Assembly: GCA_028281575.1 (NCBI GenBank)
Contig: JANQJP010000096.1
Location: 1 to 40,627, forward strand
Source of the DNA: Cellvibrionaceae bacterium
Lineage (GTDB): Bacteria > Pseudomonadota > Gammaproteobacteria > Pseudomonadales > Cellvibrionaceae
Length of the DNA stretch: 40,627 nucleotides
Direction of reading: 5' to 3'
The notes below the pieces were generated by a model. It was given only the letters and a program-made list of their open reading frames with translations, did not search any database and was not told the DNA's origin. Positions 18,090 through 27,290 of the stretch are shown one piece after another. The position numbers and the translations under genes are program-made. Each line of letters opens with the position of its first letter. Position 1 is the stretch's first letter.

Positions 18090-18682
18090 CAGTGATTCCT
18101 CAAAGTCAGATTCAAAAAATTTTGCAGTAAGGTGTGTCCGTGTTCGCTCATGATCGACTCAGGGTGAAACTGCACACCTTCAACAGCGAGCGACGTATGT
18201 CTCACTCCCATAATTTCGTGAAGCTCACCCGATGCTGTCTCTGTCCATGCGGTGACTTCCAGTGTCTCGGGAAGCGAATCTTTAGCGATAACAAGCGAAT
18301 GGTAGCGCGTTGCGACGTAAGGCGAAGGGATACCGGAAAACACGCCACTGCCCTTGTGGTGGATATGTGAGACTTTGCCATGCATCACGGCTTCTGCGCG
18401 CACAATCTCAGCCCCGAAGGCCTGACCGATGCTTTGGTGCCCCAAACAAATACCGAGAATCGGAACCCTGCCCTGCATGCGCTTAATCAGTTCAACAGAA
18501 ACACCTGCCTCGTTAGGCGTACAAGGCCCTGGGGAAATCACTATGCGCTCAGGTTTAAGCGCTTCGATTTCTTCTACACTTAGTTCATCGTTTCGCACAA
18601 CTTTTACCTCAGCGTTCAGTTCGGCTAAATATTGAACAACGTTGTAGGTAAAGGAATCGTAGTTATCGATCATCAAGAGCAT
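18089..18682 (-). CDS. trpG: Anthranilate synthase component II (glutamine amidotransferase)
   Basis: TrpG hydrolyses glutamine and passes ammonia to TrpE. The same protein often also serves p-aminobenzoate synthase. The 197-residue class I amidotransferase starts [19 protein letters not shown], has the nucleophile in [16 protein letters not shown], and the His-Glu pair in [17 protein letters not shown] five codons upstream (18697) is also in frame. The ATG at 18682 is preferred because GGAG lies 8-9 nt before it and the sequence begins at the family start. It is the first gene of trpGDC, and its partner trpE is 7 kb away on the same strand. Confidence 0.96.
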   Translation of the reverse strand: MLLMIDNYDSFTYNVVQYLAELNAEVKVVRNDELSVEEIEALKPERIVISPGPCTPNEAGVSVELIKRMQGRVPILGICLGHQSIGQAFGAEIVRAEAVMHGKVSHIHHKGSGVFSGIPSPYVATRYHSLVIAKDSLPETLEVTAWTETASGELHEIMGVRHTSLAVEGVQFHPESIMSEHGHTLLQNFLNLTLRNH

Positions 18683-18711
18683 CGGCGCGCTCCGCAAAAA
18701 AATAGAGGGCC

Positions 18712-18739
18712 ATTATAGGTCGGCCGGTTAGATAGACAA
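18712..18739 (-). promoter_or_regulatory. Sigma-70-type promoter of trpGDC
   Basis: On the minus strand there is a perfect -10 TATAAT (18717-18712) with a -35-like TTGTCT (18739-18734), 16 bp apart. Transcription would start near 18705, giving a leader of only about 20 nt before the trpG ATG. That leaves no room for a leader-peptide attenuator. Confidence 0.6.
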
Positions 18740-19018
18740 GCTGGTCGCGAGTAACCGACAAATAACATTCAGGCACCGATAAACGACATGCCTGGCAACG
18801 AATAAACAGCTCAAAGGGGAGTTAATTTCTAAACACATACTAAATTGTGTGATTTCCAACCAAAAATTACCTTCTTTTTGGGCGCAAGATGAGGCCAGAT
18901 AGGGACACTTGGCACTAAACATGTGTAAAATTAGTGAATATTGCTAGGATTTTGCGAAGCTTACTTAAGTATGCACAATGCCTAGAAGTGCCGCAGCAGC
19001 TTAAACCAGAGAGTCGTC
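18740..19018. other. Intergenic region between divergent trpG and the DUF1631 gene
   Basis: No gene or strong structure is seen. The right-hand half must contain the promoter of the DUF1631-prsK-prsR cluster. TTGGCAC at 18909-18915 matches a sigma-54 -24 box, but the -12 position reads ATGTG instead of TTGC, so I do not call a promoter. GAGAG lies about 8 nt before the ATG at 19019. Confidence 0.4.
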
Positions 19019-21289
19019 ATGACAGCCCCAAACGATGGAAAAACAAATATCGAATTGGTGATTGAGAAGCCAAGCATCAGCGAAGCAGAATCGAATATAC
19101 TCAACACTATCGCTGAGCGGAGTCTCGCTACTGTTGCAGAGCTGCTTGAGCATTTCTTTACGGCAACCGACGACCTCTTCTACGAACTCTCCGAACGCGC
19201 ATCTACCAATAACGAAGAAAATCTTTATTTCGAAGCAATGCGCGCTATCAGGGTGTCAAAAGACAAACTGAGCCAGGACTTCAGTGAAAACCTGGTTAAA
19301 AATTTTAAGACGATTACGCAATTGAAAGCTGTGACTGAAGGCCGGACACCCGGTGACGAAACCGAGCTTTCGATCGTAGACCGCGAAGACCTGGAAGTCG
19401 ACCTGGCGCAAAAAAATATGGCTGATCGCACGCGCGACACCTACAAACAGGAGCTGTACGATTTAGTTGCCCGCCTAGATGAACTGCTCACTCACTGCCA
19501 AGTAGATCAATACAATAATCCACTCGACCCCTTGCACCTGTCGAGAGCCTTTGTAAGCGCCAGCCTAAAACATCTGGGCCTTGAAATTAAAACACGACTA
19601 ATCTTTTTTAAACTGTTTGAAAAACATATCCTCAAACAGCTCGGCCACCTATATGCCGAGGCAAATCAGGTATTAATCGAAGCTGGCATTTTACCCAAGG
19701 TCCTGCGCAAGAGTGTCAAGGACCCAGATGCTCAGGAACCGAGTACAGCGATTGAAGCCCAGGAACAGCACGCGGAAGAGCATGGTTTAGATGCCTTTGG
19801 TGGCGAAAAACGCGGTGCCGCACCGTTTCAACTTGAGAGCAACGCACTCGCGTCGCTGATGTCGTCGATCCGTGCGGCTCGGCAAGCAAATATTCCCGGA
19901 ATCCAGGCGCTCGGCAACTATCATTACTTCAGCGCCAACCCCGGTGCTGTTATGCCGGTACCGGAGCTCGCCAACTTTCTGACCGAAACCCAGCGCAATA
20001 TCGATCAACGCCTGAGCGATGAAACGCCGCAAAATCTGGTGCCACAAATCGTTACGGATATTCTGTCATTAAAGAATCCAGACGAACCTCAGGCACTCGA
20101 CCAGCCCAACGAAGATATTATTAATCTCGTCGCCCTATTTTTCGACAAGGTACTGGAAGACGAAAATCTTCCTCTTGCTGTGCAGTCACTCATTTGTAGG
20201 CTACAAATTCCAGTCTTAAAAATCGCCTTGCACGACAAAACATTTTTGACCGATGAAAACCATCCATCACGCGCGTTAATTAACATTATTACCGAAGCTG
20301 GTCTGAGTTTTGATGAATCCAAGCCGCTCGAACGCGACCCGCTGTATCGCGTTATTGTCGAAGGCGTGCACAAGATTAATCATCAATTTAAACTGGATGA
20401 CAGTCTTTTCACCGAGGTAACAGAAGCGGTTCGCGCCACTTTGAAAGCCGAACTGGATAAGTCCTCCGTTGTTGAAACGCGCACACAGCAAACCGAAACG
20501 GGTAAAGCCAAACTCAAGGCTGCGCGCACATTTGCACAGAATGCACTTTACGACAAATTAAAAGATGCAACCCTGCCAGAAATAGTTAGTGACTTTTTAA
20601 CCAATACCTGGTTACAAGTACTTGTCCTGACCTATGTCAGAGGCGGTAAAGATTGCGCTGAATGGGTTGAATATGAACAACTTATTTCCGATCTCATTTG
20701 GGTCGCCCAATCACATGAAGAAGAAAAATCACAGGCACGCCAGCAACGCCTGGTGCCCGATGTCTTAACGCGTATTGAAACGGGTTTAGAGTCTGTTATT
20801 GATAACGAAGACGCCCGCCAGGCCAAAGTTCGAGAAATCGAAACTGTACTGAAATCCACATTCGACAGTACCCGGCAAGAACCTGTCTACAAAGAGCTGT
20901 CTGAAGAACAGAAAAACAAACTCGGCAAGAGCGATCCCAAGAAAAAAACCTGGGAAGAAATGACCGCGCTGGAGCGTCAACAAGCGCGTTACGAGGAACT
21001 TTCCAGCCAGTATTATCTCGAAGCGAAACACATGATGATTGGTACATGGCTCGAATATACTGATGAAATAAAAGGAAAAGATATTCGCTGCAAACTAAGT
21101 GCTAAAATCGACTCTGAAAATTATGTATTTGTAAATCGGTTTGGCTTTAAAGCGCTGGTGAAAACACGCCGGCAGTTTGCCTACGATATGCAATTCAAAA
21201 AGGCACGACCGTTAGATGCTACACCGATGTTCGAACGCCTTATGGACAAGGTTGTTACACAAATTAAGTCGATCTCTAACGAAATGTGA
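19019..21289 (+). CDS. DUF1631 family protein
   Basis: This large 756-residue soluble protein has no signal peptide or membrane segment. It is predominantly helical and matches the DUF1631 family. An N-terminal helical region contains ATVAELLEHFFTATDDLFYELS, which is conserved in the family. A middle part is rich in Glu and Gln. The C-terminal segment MIGTWLEYTDEIKGKDIRCKL...YVFVNRFGFKAL looks like the PilZ-like beta fold seen at the end of this family. Some databases label members thymidine phosphorylase, which I consider wrong. It is 27 bp upstream of prsK in the same direction, so it is likely co-transcribed with a two-component system. Its function is unknown. Confidence 0.8.
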   Translation: MTAPNDGKTNIELVIEKPSISEAESNILNTIAERSLATVAELLEHFFTATDDLFYELSERASTNNEENLYFEAMRAIRVSKDKLSQDFSENLVKNFKTITQLKAVTEGRTPGDETELSIVDREDLEVDLAQKNMADRTRDTYKQELYDLVARLDELLTHCQVDQYNNPLDPLHLSRAFVSASLKHLGLEIKTRLIFFKLFEKHILKQLGHLYAEANQVLIEAGILPKVLRKSVKDPDAQEPSTAIEAQEQHAEEHGLDAFGGEKRGAAPFQLESNALASLMSSIRAARQANIPGIQALGNYHYFSANPGAVMPVPELANFLTETQRNIDQRLSDETPQNLVPQIVTDILSLKNPDEPQALDQPNEDIINLVALFFDKVLEDENLPLAVQSLICRLQIPVLKIALHDKTFLTDENHPSRALINIITEAGLSFDESKPLERDPLYRVIVEGVHKINHQFKLDDSLFTEVTEAVRATLKAELDKSSVVETRTQQTETGKAKLKAARTFAQNALYDKLKDATLPEIVSDFLTNTWLQVLVLTYVRGGKDCAEWVEYEQLISDLIWVAQSHEEEKSQARQQRLVPDVLTRIETGLESVIDNEDARQAKVREIETVLKSTFDSTRQEPVYKELSEEQKNKLGKSDPKKKTWEEMTALERQQARYEELSSQYYLEAKHMMIGTWLEYTDEIKGKDIRCKLSAKIDSENYVFVNRFGFKALVKTRRQFAYDMQFKKARPLDATPMFERLMDKVVTQIKSISNEM

Positions 21290-21316
21290 TTGGCAAGCCA
21301 CACCTTAATGAGATAA

Positions 21317-23404
21317 ATGAACTTTTCCCCCTCGGTAACTGAGCTTGCATATTACGGCGCGGGCTTATTAAGCCTCATTTTTGCGTGTATCGTAACCATA
21401 CGCTACCGACACGTGAATGTTGGCAAAACCTTTTGCGTCGCCGCCTACGTAAACGCTCTGTGGTTGTTTTCAATCGCCATACTGGACCCGATTAGCGGCA
21501 GTGAAGAAATTTTGCTTTTCGGTACTTCGGTCGACATAAAAACGCGTTTAGATTATTTGCTCGTCTTCGAAGTTTTACACTACGGCGCGTGGGTGATCGC
21601 TTTTACAAAATCGACGCAACGTTATTGCCGCAATTGCATACCCAATGGCCTGCGTTATTTTTCTTATCTCGCCGGCATATGCCTGCCAATCATCGCGCTT
21701 GTTAATCTTAAAACACACTTTTTATCCGATGTCGCGTTGCGCGTAACCATTTGGTCCGGCATTGTTTTTTCCGTTTTGTGCCTATTAATTATCGAGCAGC
21801 TTTATCGCAACATGACGAGTGACCGGCTGATTCGATTAATATGTGTCGCATTAGCGCTAATATTTTTATACGACGCTTTTTTGTTTTCGCAAAACCTGGT
21901 GGCTTTGTCGTTGGGCGAGGCGCTTTGGCAAATACGCGCATCCGTCATCATGGTTGCCTTTATTTTTATGTCGATCGGCATAATTACCTTGCAGAGCAAC
22001 GAGTATAACCGCGCGAAGCTTTCTTTCTCACAACCTGCGGTGTTCTATACAACTTCGCTAACAATTACAGGGCTCATTCTCTTATTGCTAGCCACCGGCG
22101 GCTACTATGTAAAATTTAATGACACTAGTTGGGGAACGGTTGTTTATTCCTTGCTCGTTGCTGTAGGCCTCATTTCGATTGTACTTACTTTTTCCTCCGA
22201 TAAATTGCGGCGCAGACTTAACGTCGCGATCAATAAACACTTATTTAATTACAAATACGATTATCGCAACGAGTGGCTGCGACTTATCCGCCTACTATCT
22301 CAGCCGACAGAACACAACGAATCTGCATCGCGTGCAATTGCGGCAAGTGCGAGTTTGTTTCGCTGCGAAAGCGGCGCATTATGGCAAAAGCGGGGCAGTG
22401 TTTTTCAACCAACCGTGCAAATGGGAAGCTTTGACACAAGTATTGTGCGGGAGGAACCGCTGAGTACCGGCTTTAGCCGGGTATTAAAAACCGGCTGGAT
22501 TTTTGCGCCCGAAGCGATTGCACCAGATATGACGGAAAATAACGAACTCATTCCGGGCTGGCTGAAACAAATGAAAAACTGCTGGTTAATATTCCCTTTG
22601 CTGGTGGAGGAAGAAATTACTGGGTTTATGGTACTCACCGACCCAATCGATGGTGAACACCCCAACTGGGAAGATCTGGATCTGGTGAAAACTGTTGGAC
22701 GGCAGGTTGCCAATTACCTCGCGCGCCACGAGCAGTCGGAGCTTCTCGCTCAGGCACGTCAGTTCGAGACCTTCAACAAGCTGTCAGCTTTTGTGATGCA
22801 CGATCTGAAAAATCTCATCGCGCAACAATCTCTGGTTGTGAAAAACGCGGAAAAACATAAAGATAACCCCGCATTTGTCGATGACGCAATCAACACCATT
22901 AAAAATTCCGTCGACAGAATGAATATCCTACTGAGGAAACTGCGCCAAAATGAACCCGAAGAAACCAAGGTGCTCAAAGTCAAAGATATTCTGATCGACG
23001 CAGTTAAACGCTGCCAGAAAACACCTCCTGCACCTACACTGGCAAACATTGAAGACGACCTTCTCGTCAAAGCAGATTTCGATAGCCTGGTCATGGTATT
23101 CACCCATTTGATCCACAACGCGCAGGATGCTACACCCCAGGGAGGCTATATTGATATTTACAGTAAATGCGATGCACATTTTGTATCGGTTTCGATCGAA
23201 GACAATGGCGAAGGCATGAGCGAAGAATTTATCCGCACCAAACTTTTTCAGCCATTTGAATCCACGAAGGCGGGCAAAGGCATGGGCGTAGGCGTTTATC
23301 AGGCTAGAGAATATATAGAAAACCTCGGTGGCGAAATAGAGGTTGAAAGTACGGTCGGTCAGGGTACAAAATTCACATTAAGAATTCCGTTAGCGCAAGC
23401 GTAA
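21317..23404 (+). CDS. prsK: PrsK-type membrane sensor histidine kinase (PEP-CTERM system)
   Basis: The 695-residue protein has an N-terminal domain of about 270 residues with eight or so membrane segments. It begins MNFSPSVTELAYYGAGLLSL, as in PrsK. A GAF-like domain follows (about residues 330-470, SRAIAASASLFRCESGALWQ). The phosphoacceptor His495 lies in FVMHDLKNLIAQQS. The ATPase domain has the N-box HLIHNAQDATPQGG, G1 DNGEGMSEEFI, F-box LFQPFESTKAGKG and G2 GMGVGVYQA. PrsK is the kinase partnered with PrsR in bacteria that make exosortase-sorted proteins and exopolysaccharide. prsR starts 5 bp after its stop. No exosortase or PEP-CTERM protein is in this window. Confidence 0.88.
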   Translation: MNFSPSVTELAYYGAGLLSLIFACIVTIRYRHVNVGKTFCVAAYVNALWLFSIAILDPISGSEEILLFGTSVDIKTRLDYLLVFEVLHYGAWVIAFTKSTQRYCRNCIPNGLRYFSYLAGICLPIIALVNLKTHFLSDVALRVTIWSGIVFSVLCLLIIEQLYRNMTSDRLIRLICVALALIFLYDAFLFSQNLVALSLGEALWQIRASVIMVAFIFMSIGIITLQSNEYNRAKLSFSQPAVFYTTSLTITGLILLLLATGGYYVKFNDTSWGTVVYSLLVAVGLISIVLTFSSDKLRRRLNVAINKHLFNYKYDYRNEWLRLIRLLSQPTEHNESASRAIAASASLFRCESGALWQKRGSVFQPTVQMGSFDTSIVREEPLSTGFSRVLKTGWIFAPEAIAPDMTENNELIPGWLKQMKNCWLIFPLLVEEEITGFMVLTDPIDGEHPNWEDLDLVKTVGRQVANYLARHEQSELLAQARQFETFNKLSAFVMHDLKNLIAQQSLVVKNAEKHKDNPAFVDDAINTIKNSVDRMNILLRKLRQNEPEETKVLKVKDILIDAVKRCQKTPPAPTLANIEDDLLVKADFDSLVMVFTHLIHNAQDATPQGGYIDIYSKCDAHFVSVSIEDNGEGMSEEFIRTKLFQPFESTKAGKGMGVGVYQAREYIENLGGEIEVESTVGQGTKFTLRIPLAQA

Positions 23405-23409
23405 AAAAA

Positions 23410-24774
23410 ATGTCAAAAGCAGAAGAGATACAAAAATTACTCATTGTCGAAGACGATCAAGGCTTGCAGAGTCAATTGCGTTGGCACTTCGACCAATACG
23501 AAGTCATTATTGCCGGCAATCGCGAAGAGGCGATTAATGCCATCAGGCTACATGAGCCGCCAGTTGTTCTTCAGGACTTAGGCCTGCCACCCGATGACGA
23601 AGGTGTCGAGGAAGGCTTCAAGTGCATTCAAGAAATCTCTTCGCTTGCACCGATGACGAAAATTATCGTCATGACGGGAAATGCTGAATATGAGAACGCT
23701 GTTCGCGCCGTCGCAATGGGCGCATATGATTTCTACCAAAAGCCAGTCAACCCGGATACCTTAGATCTTATCCTGCAGCGCGCCTACCATATTTTTAAAC
23801 TCGAGCGGCAGAACCGCCTACTGCAGGAACAAATGCAGTCACCGCTCGACGGCGTTATCGCCAGCGATGCTAAAATGGTAAAAATTTGCCGAATGATTGA
23901 AAAATTAGCGCCTTCGACAGTGACCTGCACGCTGACCGGAGAAAGTGGCACGGGTAAAGAGGTTTTGGCAAAGGCATTGCACAATTGCAGCCCGCGCAAA
24001 AACAATCGTTTAGTGGCAATTAATTGCGCTGCGGTGCCGGAAAACCTGATGGAAAGCGAGCTTTTTGGATATGAAAAAGGCGCCTTTACCGGCGCGAGTA
24101 AACGCACGCTGGGCAAGGTTGAAACAGCCAATCACGGTACACTTTTCCTGGATGAAATTGGTGATATGCCGCTGCCATTGCAAGCCAAGCTTTTGAGATT
24201 TTTGCAGGAAAGGCATATCGAACGACTCGGCGGGCGTGAGGAAATTCCAGTAGATGTACGCGTCGTTTGCGCGACAAATAAAAACCTGCAACAAATGGTG
24301 CAGGAAGGTACATTTCGAGAAGATTTATATTATCGAATTTGTGAAATGGAGATTCATATTCCCCCACTTCGCGAACGCCATGGCGACAAGCTATTGCTGG
24401 CGCGGCACTTTTTAAAACGAGCGGCCAAACAAAACAATATGTCGTCGGTAACTGGGTTTTCTCCCGAAGCGACAGAGATGATCGAGTCCTACGAGTGGCC
24501 GGGCAATATCAGGGAAATGGAAAACCGAATCAAACGGGGTGTCGTGATGTGCGAGGATAAACTCGTATCGTCAGAAGACCTCGGATTGATGACCGAAAAT
24601 GAGCTCAGCCTCAACCTGAGAGAAGTGCGTTACAAAGCAGAACGTGCGGCTATCCTGCGCGCGCTAACAATGACGGATTACAATATCTCGTCTACTGCCA
24701 AATTATTGGGCGTAACGCGACCGACACTTTACGACCTCATTAAGAAATACAATATTTCCATTACCGACGATTAA
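23410..24774 (+). CDS. prsR: PrsR-type sigma-54-dependent response regulator (PEP-CTERM system)
   Basis: The 454-residue NtrC-family regulator has three domains. The receiver has the acidic pocket in LLIVEDDQ (Glu14-Asp15-Asp16), phosphoacceptor Asp56 in LQDLGLPPDD, Thr89 and Lys111. The AAA+ domain has Walker A GESGTGKE (177-184), the sigma-54 contact loop GAFTGA (224-229), Walker B GTLFLDEIGDMP and RVVCATNKNL. The C-terminal Fis-type helix-turn-helix is ISSTAKLLGVTRPTLYDLIK. It would be phosphorylated by PrsK and open sigma-54 promoters of exopolysaccharide or PEP-CTERM genes. The intact GAFTGA loop shows it can engage sigma-54. It converges on the CpsD-like gene 28 bp downstream. Confidence 0.92.
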   Translation: MSKAEEIQKLLIVEDDQGLQSQLRWHFDQYEVIIAGNREEAINAIRLHEPPVVLQDLGLPPDDEGVEEGFKCIQEISSLAPMTKIIVMTGNAEYENAVRAVAMGAYDFYQKPVNPDTLDLILQRAYHIFKLERQNRLLQEQMQSPLDGVIASDAKMVKICRMIEKLAPSTVTCTLTGESGTGKEVLAKALHNCSPRKNNRLVAINCAAVPENLMESELFGYEKGAFTGASKRTLGKVETANHGTLFLDEIGDMPLPLQAKLLRFLQERHIERLGGREEIPVDVRVVCATNKNLQQMVQEGTFREDLYYRICEMEIHIPPLRERHGDKLLLARHFLKRAAKQNNMSSVTGFSPEATEMIESYEWPGNIREMENRIKRGVVMCEDKLVSSEDLGLMTENELSLNLREVRYKAERAAILRALTMTDYNISSTAKLLGVTRPTLYDLIKKYNISITDD

Positions 24775-24802
24775 ACATCACCGGGCCAGGGATTAAGCTG
24801 TC

Positions 24803-25534
24803 TTAAAGGTAATTAAAAACAATCCCCGCGAGCTTTTCATGCCCAATAGTGTCTATTGCAGACTTGATCTGCGCGTCGGTTGCCTTGCCATAGGGCACAA
24901 CCAGCACGACAAAGTCACACAGGCCTCCTATCAAACGTACATCGGCAGAGTATTCGCTTACAGATGGGCCATCCATGATGACGTAACGGTCTGAGTAGCG
25001 GGTCTTGAGTTCCTGCACAAACATATGCATTTTACTCGACGAGACGCGCTCAGTTGCAGCTTCAATGTTACCGCCAGTGGGAATAACGCGCACACGTGGA
25101 ATACCAGAGGCATAAACGACAAATTCAACACCCATATCTCGAACGCTAAGATAGTCCGTTAGACCCAAATTGGCTTCGGCACCGAGCAGTGCTTCGGCAG
25201 ACGGTTCATAAAAATTACAATCAACGATCACGGAAGTTTTGGTTTTGTCGAGCGCTATTGCCGCAGCCAAATTGCGAGATACGTATGATGCGCCGCCGTC
25301 ATCAGTGACAGACGTCACCATACACACAAAATTCTTACCGGTCACGTGAGAATATAAACGGGTTCTCAGTTCCCGAAACATCTTGAGGACTTTTTCATCC
25401 TTCATTCCCTGCCGAAGAATCTTAAGGTGATCCAGTTCTGCGTCCGAAAAGCTATGGACCTCTGACATCTTCTCAATCTGTTCTTCAGATTTAGAACTGT
25501 AATTTCCTAGACTCGCAACTTTTCCTTCTACCAT
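24803..25534 (-). CDS. CpsD/CapB (BY-kinase-like) P-loop protein with a degenerate Walker A
   Basis: This 243-residue protein follows the cytoplasmic-kinase half of polysaccharide co-polymerase/BY-kinase proteins. KMFRELRTRLYSHVTG (51-66) is the typical lead-in. A P-loop-like VTSVTDDGGASYVSRNLAAA (73-92), Walker A' SVIVDCNFYEPS (101-112), a Walker B-like YVIMDGP (184-190) and a ParA/CpsD-like C-terminus follow. The invariant P-loop lysine (GxGKS) is replaced by Ala82. The C-terminal tyrosine cluster of active BY-kinases is absent, since the protein ends GIVFNYL. It is probably a non-catalytic or altered regulator of exopolysaccharide synthesis, in keeping with its neighbours prsK and prsR. 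No transporter half (Wzc or CapA-like) is adjacent. The start at 25534 is supported only by a weak ribosome binding site; an ATG at residue 23 is possible. Confidence 0.8.
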   Translation of the reverse strand: MVEGKVASLGNYSSKSEEQIEKMSEVHSFSDAELDHLKILRQGMKDEKVLKMFRELRTRLYSHVTGKNFVCMVTSVTDDGGASYVSRNLAAAIALDKTKTSVIVDCNFYEPSAEALLGAEANLGLTDYLSVRDMGVEFVVYASGIPRVRVIPTGGNIEAATERVSSSKMHMFVQELKTRYSDRYVIMDGPSVSEYSADVRLIGGLCDFVVLVVPYGKATDAQIKSAIDTIGHEKLAGIVFNYL

Positions 25535-25618
25535 GACAACCCACTTCGTTGATTTGTTTCAATTCGACCACTATATCGCACAAAAGCATGCAAACTATAC
25601 GCAAGGCTTCGATAATTC

Positions 25619-25644
25619 ACTAGCGTCTGTTACCAGGTCCTGAC
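25619..25644. repeat. Copy of the gene-end motif GTCTGTTAMCA (imperfect dyad)
   Basis: CACTAGCGTCTGTTACCA lies between trpE and the CpsD-like gene. It matches 16 of 18 bases of the motif at the apaG stop (36966-36983), and is followed by GGTCCTG, giving a partial dyad like that at 29049-29068. The rest of 25535-25689 holds no gene and no clear terminator. Confidence 0.5.
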
Positions 25645-25689
25645 GAAGATGCATCGAGTGTAAAAGTACCCGACGAATCTCTGTCACAT

Positions 25690-27168
25690 TTAACTTCTTA
25701 CCCAATCCACGGCACTAAACAGCGCCCTGGCTTTATTCATCGTTTCCTTCCACTCTAGCTCAGGAATCGAATCAGCGACAACACCCGCGCCTGCCTGAAC
25801 ATAAATAGTGTTGTTCTTAATAACCGCCGTACGTATGGCTATCGCGGTATCCAAACTGCCATTCCAGGCGAGATAACCAACGGCACCCCCATATATAGAG
25901 CGTTTCACTGGCTCGAGCTCGTCAATAATTTCCATTGCTCGAATTTTGGGTGCCCCGGACAAGGTACCCGCCGGAAGAGACGCTTTTAGCACATCAATCG
26001 CGTCTAAACCCTTTTGCAATTTTCCTACCACATTTGAAGTAATATGAAGTACATGACTGAATCGCTCCACCACCATGCGCTCCGTCAGTTTGACACTGCC
26101 CGCTTCAGCAACACGACCGACATCATTTCGACCCAGGTCAATCAACATCAAATGCTCAGCAATTTCTTTGGGATCGTTAATCAGTTCTTGCTCGAGTTCG
26201 CGATCTTCCTCCTCGGTATAACCGCGCCGGCGCGTGCCCGCGATGGGCCTTACGGTCACTTCTCCATGTTCCAGCCGCGCGAGAATCTCCGGGCTGGAAC
26301 CAACGATCTGATAGTCGCCAAGATCTAAAAAATACATGTAGGGCGAGGGATTCAAGCTGCGCAGCGCCCGATACAAATTAATGGGTTCCGCCTCAAACGT
26401 GCACGCCATACGCTGCGATAACACAACCTGCATCGTATCGCCATCGAGCACGTAGTCTTTTATTTTGCGTACCGCGTCCATAAAGGGCTCACGGCCGAAA
26501 CCCGAGACAAAATCCCGCTCAGAATCCGCTTTTTTTTGTGTAGAATCCGGCTCCAATCTGGCGATATCCACACGCGAACTATCCAGTCGCTGCACCAGCT
26601 CATCGAGCCGTTTTTCGGCGCTGGCCAACGCATCTGCATTGCACGGATCCGCACAAATAATTAGATGAATTTTTCCCTGAAGATTATCAAATACCAGAAC
26701 CTCATCCGAGACCATGAGCAAAATATCGGGAACACCGAGTTCGTCCTTAGGTGTGCTCGCCTTGAGTTTTTTCTCCACAAAACGCACGGTGTCATAGGCG
26801 AAATATCCGACCAGGCCACCAAAAAAATTGGGTAGGTAATCAAGTTCGGGCACGCGAAACGACGCGTGGTAGTTGCGCACAAACTCAAACGGATCAGAGA
26901 TGTCAACACATTCATCTCGCTGCCCGCTGCGCTTGATCACAGCGCGACTGTCAAAAACTTCGACTCGCTCGCGAGCAGATAAACCGATAATGGAATAGCG
27001 GCCCCATTTTTCTCCTCCCTGAACAGATTCAAAGAGATAGGTATAAGCGCCGATGGCAAGTTTTAGATAGGCAGATAGCGGCGTATCGGTGTCAGCAAGC
27101 ACAGTGCGCGACACAGGAATTCGGTTAAAACCCTGCTCTGCATAGCGGGCAAATTGTTCGGTATTCAT
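25690..27168 (-). CDS. trpE: Anthranilate synthase component I
   Basis: TrpE converts chorismate and ammonia (from TrpG) to anthranilate. The 492 residues are normal. The N-terminal tryptophan-binding region contains the family motif FESVQGGEKWGRYSIIGL, the site of feedback inhibition. The chorismate-binding domain contains QMACTFEAEP-type strands, VRPIAGTRRRGYTEEED, MLIDLGRNDVGRVA and LPAGTLSGAPKIRAMEIIDE. The ATG at 27177 is in frame, but the ATG at 27168 (MNTEQFARYAEQGFNRIP) matches pseudomonad TrpE and has TTGAG about 9 nt before it. It lies 7 kb from trpGDC. The leader between rpe and trpE has no run of Trp codons. Confidence 0.97.
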   Translation of the reverse strand: MNTEQFARYAEQGFNRIPVSRTVLADTDTPLSAYLKLAIGAYTYLFESVQGGEKWGRYSIIGLSARERVEVFDSRAVIKRSGQRDECVDISDPFEFVRNYHASFRVPELDYLPNFFGGLVGYFAYDTVRFVEKKLKASTPKDELGVPDILLMVSDEVLVFDNLQGKIHLIICADPCNADALASAEKRLDELVQRLDSSRVDIARLEPDSTQKKADSERDFVSGFGREPFMDAVRKIKDYVLDGDTMQVVLSQRMACTFEAEPINLYRALRSLNPSPYMYFLDLGDYQIVGSSPEILARLEHGEVTVRPIAGTRRRGYTEEEDRELEQELINDPKEIAEHLMLIDLGRNDVGRVAEAGSVKLTERMVVERFSHVLHITSNVVGKLQKGLDAIDVLKASLPAGTLSGAPKIRAMEIIDELEPVKRSIYGGAVGYLAWNGSLDTAIAIRTAVIKNNTIYVQAGAGVVADSIPELEWKETMNKARALFSAVDWVRS

Positions 27169-27290
27169 AGCGTTCATCTCAATTGTGGAAGTAAGTGGTG
27201 CACTTGGTTGTCAACGTTCAGCGCCAACGCTCCACAAATCGAATACCTGGAAAATAATGCCGTCTTAACACGTTTACCCCAAAACTAAAA

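Noticed and set aside
18909-18925. Possible sigma-54 promoter before the DUF1631-prsK-prsR cluster
   Set aside because: TTGGCAC is a good -24 box, but the -12 region reads ATGTG and lacks the required GC, so it is likely chance.
27169-27290. Tryptophan attenuator upstream of trpE
   Set aside because: I looked for a short frame with adjacent Trp codons followed by alternative hairpins and found neither.
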